Assembly: GCA_902596545.1 (NCBI GenBank)
Contig: CACJUH010000009.1
Coordinates: 1 to 43,856, forward strand
Origin: an uncultured Candidatus Actinomarina sp.
Lineage (GTDB): Bacteria > Actinomycetota > Acidimicrobiia > Actinomarinales > Actinomarinaceae
Length of the DNA: 43,856 nt
Direction: 5' to 3'
Every line of letters starts with the position of its first letter. Position 1 is the first letter of the stretch. The position numbers and the translations under genes were made by a program. Of the stretch, positions 43,044 through 43,856 are shown one piece after another. The notes beneath the pieces are model-generated. The model had not been told where the DNA came from, made no database searches, and worked only from the letters and a program-made list of their open reading frames with translations.

Positions 43044-43746
43044 TGTATATTCCATCCACTAATTTAATTTTAGATAAATCCTTGCATAACTCTAAGTCTT
43101 CATGACTATCAATTTCAAATACTTGCCAAGATTCCATTTTGTAATGATCAATCTTTCCAAACAATCTAACTTTATTTTTCTTAAATAATTCCTTATCGAA
43201 TATATAAAATGATCCATTCTCGATAATTTGTAAATTTTTTGATTGCCTGAGAGTTCGCTTGTTATTTTGAAAGTTAACTTCTTCAAGTATGCCTTGATTG
43301 TTTAATCCCCATATTAAGTAATCTAAAGCGTCGTTTGAAGAAAATAAAGAATCTAAGCCTTCATTATGAAACTTATCTAATGCATTGCTAAAATCAGAAA
43401 ATTTTCTTAATGGCGATGTAAGTTGAGGAAAGATGATGCTTTTAAAGTCAGCTTTATAATTGTCCTCAATATATTCTATAGAGTGTAAAAGAGCTTCCTC
43501 CGATGTGCTTTCATCACCAGCAAGTTCTAGTGGCCTATCTATTAAAGAGCAACCAAGTATTGAAGCTTTTTCAAGTACTTCTTTAGAGTCTGAGGATACA
43601 AATATATCAATTTTAAGTTTTTTTCTTAATTGGTTTACAGTAATTTCCAATAGAGATTTATTGTTAATTGCTTGAAGGTTTTTATTTTTAATCCCTTTAC
43701 TACCGCCTCTAGCCAAAATTATCGCGACAGAGTTTATATTATTCAT
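43036..43746 (-). CDS. CMP-sugar synthetase (NeuA/PseF/LegF-like)
   Basis: 236 residues. ILARGGSKGIKNKNL (10-24) is the CTP-binding signature of acylneuraminate cytidylyltransferases (PF02348); FVSSDSKEV, FPQLTSPLRK and NGSFYIF follow in the usual order. It activates a nine- or eight-carbon ulosonic acid as a CMP derivative; which one cannot be told, since the synthase and epimerase genes lie outside or are absent. Divergent from a gene starting at 43785 with 38 bases between. Confidence 0.88.
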   Translation of the reverse strand: MNNINSVAIILARGGSKGIKNKNLQAINNKSLLEITVNQLRKKLKIDIFVSSDSKEVLEKASILGCSLIDRPLELAGDESTSEEALLHSIEYIEDNYKADFKSIIFPQLTSPLRKFSDFSNALDKFHNEGLDSLFSSNDALDYLIWGLNNQGILEEVNFQNNKRTLRQSKNLQIIENGSFYIFDKELFKKNKVRLFGKIDHYKMESWQVFEIDSHEDLELCKDLSKIKLVDGIYNE

Positions 43747-43784
43747 TAGATATTATTTACTATACACTTATTAGTATTAAAAAA

Positions 43785-43856
43785 ATGAAGTATTTGATGA
43801 GCTTCCATAATCAACAAGGGTTGGAGAACATACTTCCAATTGCTCAAAAGCTTTGT
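43785..43856 (+). CDS. Start of a gene running off the right edge
   Basis: An ATG at 43785 opens a frame to the window end; the 24 visible residues (MKYLMSFHNQQGLENILPIA onwards) look like a real protein start, with a first beta strand and a following helix as in glycosyltransferases or epimerases. The minus strand is also open here (stop at 43777-43779, ending in SSSNTSFF), so a minus-strand gene end is the alternative. Confidence 0.45.
   Translation, partial: MKYLMSFHNQQGLENILPIAQKLC

Noticed and set aside
1-43856. CRISPR arrays, IS elements, integrase or transposase genes
   Set aside because: No regularly spaced palindromic repeats and no DDE, HUH or tyrosine-recombinase protein seen; the att-like scars have no recombinase inside the window.

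Overview
The window is AT-rich, densely packed DNA. It most likely comes from a small-genome marine actinobacterium of the Acidimicrobiia / Candidatus Actinomarina type. This is inferred from several things: a lipoprotein with the TTTTTVPS-type threonine linkers common in that group, an MpaB (DUF2236) oxygenase, tRNA genes without an encoded CCA, low GC, overlapping or touching genes, and frequent TANNNT boxes 6-11 nt before start codons (leaderless-like). No 16S rRNA or marker gene is present, so the assignment is tentative.

Layout. (1) 1-1594: three ATGA-coupled genes of unknown function, the first cut by the window edge. (2) 1595-4558: a recombination-scarred zone. A well-formed 3' part of tRNA-Val(TAC) without its 5' half lies at 1725-1775. 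It is preceded by 10-bp-phased GATAC-like repeats. A decayed copy of the same arrangement lies at 3192-3332, and only a trace remains at 4523-4548. One complete gene (a serine hydrolase, then a glycosyltransferase) sits between successive sites. I read this as layered attachment-site scars of tRNA-targeting elements, oldest to the right. (3) 4559-10913: a GDP-sugar module (Gmd, Fcl-like reductase, cupin, DegT/StrS aminotransferase), then a GT2, a methyltransferase and a GT-C-like membrane protein. (4) 10923-17471, minus strand: a sugar-dehydrogenase-like beta-propeller with an in-frame stop after its leader, a peptidoglycan-binding lipoprotein, and an overlapping class III aminotransferase plus GMC oxidoreductase pair. 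(5) 17481-23190: two GT-C-like proteins and two GT4 enzymes, with tRNA-Arg wedged between the last two. (6) 23252-24747: MpaB, a small helical protein, and tRNA-Lys, tRNA-Asp and tRNA-Phe. (7) 24781-43856: a second glycan block. It has a second Fcl-like enzyme, a TylF methyltransferase, a methyltransferase/GT2 fusion, more GT-C-like proteins, an FkbM methyltransferase, a Wzx-like flippase, GT2, polyprenyl glycosylphosphotransferase, SDR, Gfo/Idh oxidoreductase, Wzy-like polymerase, a formyltransferase/beta-propeller fusion, a class IV aminotransferase and a CMP-sugar synthetase.

Together the genes describe a Wzx/Wzy-type surface-glycan pathway. Nucleotide sugars are built and aminated, a phosphosugar is placed on a polyprenyl carrier, glycosyltransferases extend it, and flippase and polymerase export and polymerise it. 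Six GT-C-like membrane proteins suggest further sugars are added outside the membrane from polyprenyl-phosphate donors. No integrase, transposase or CRISPR array was seen.
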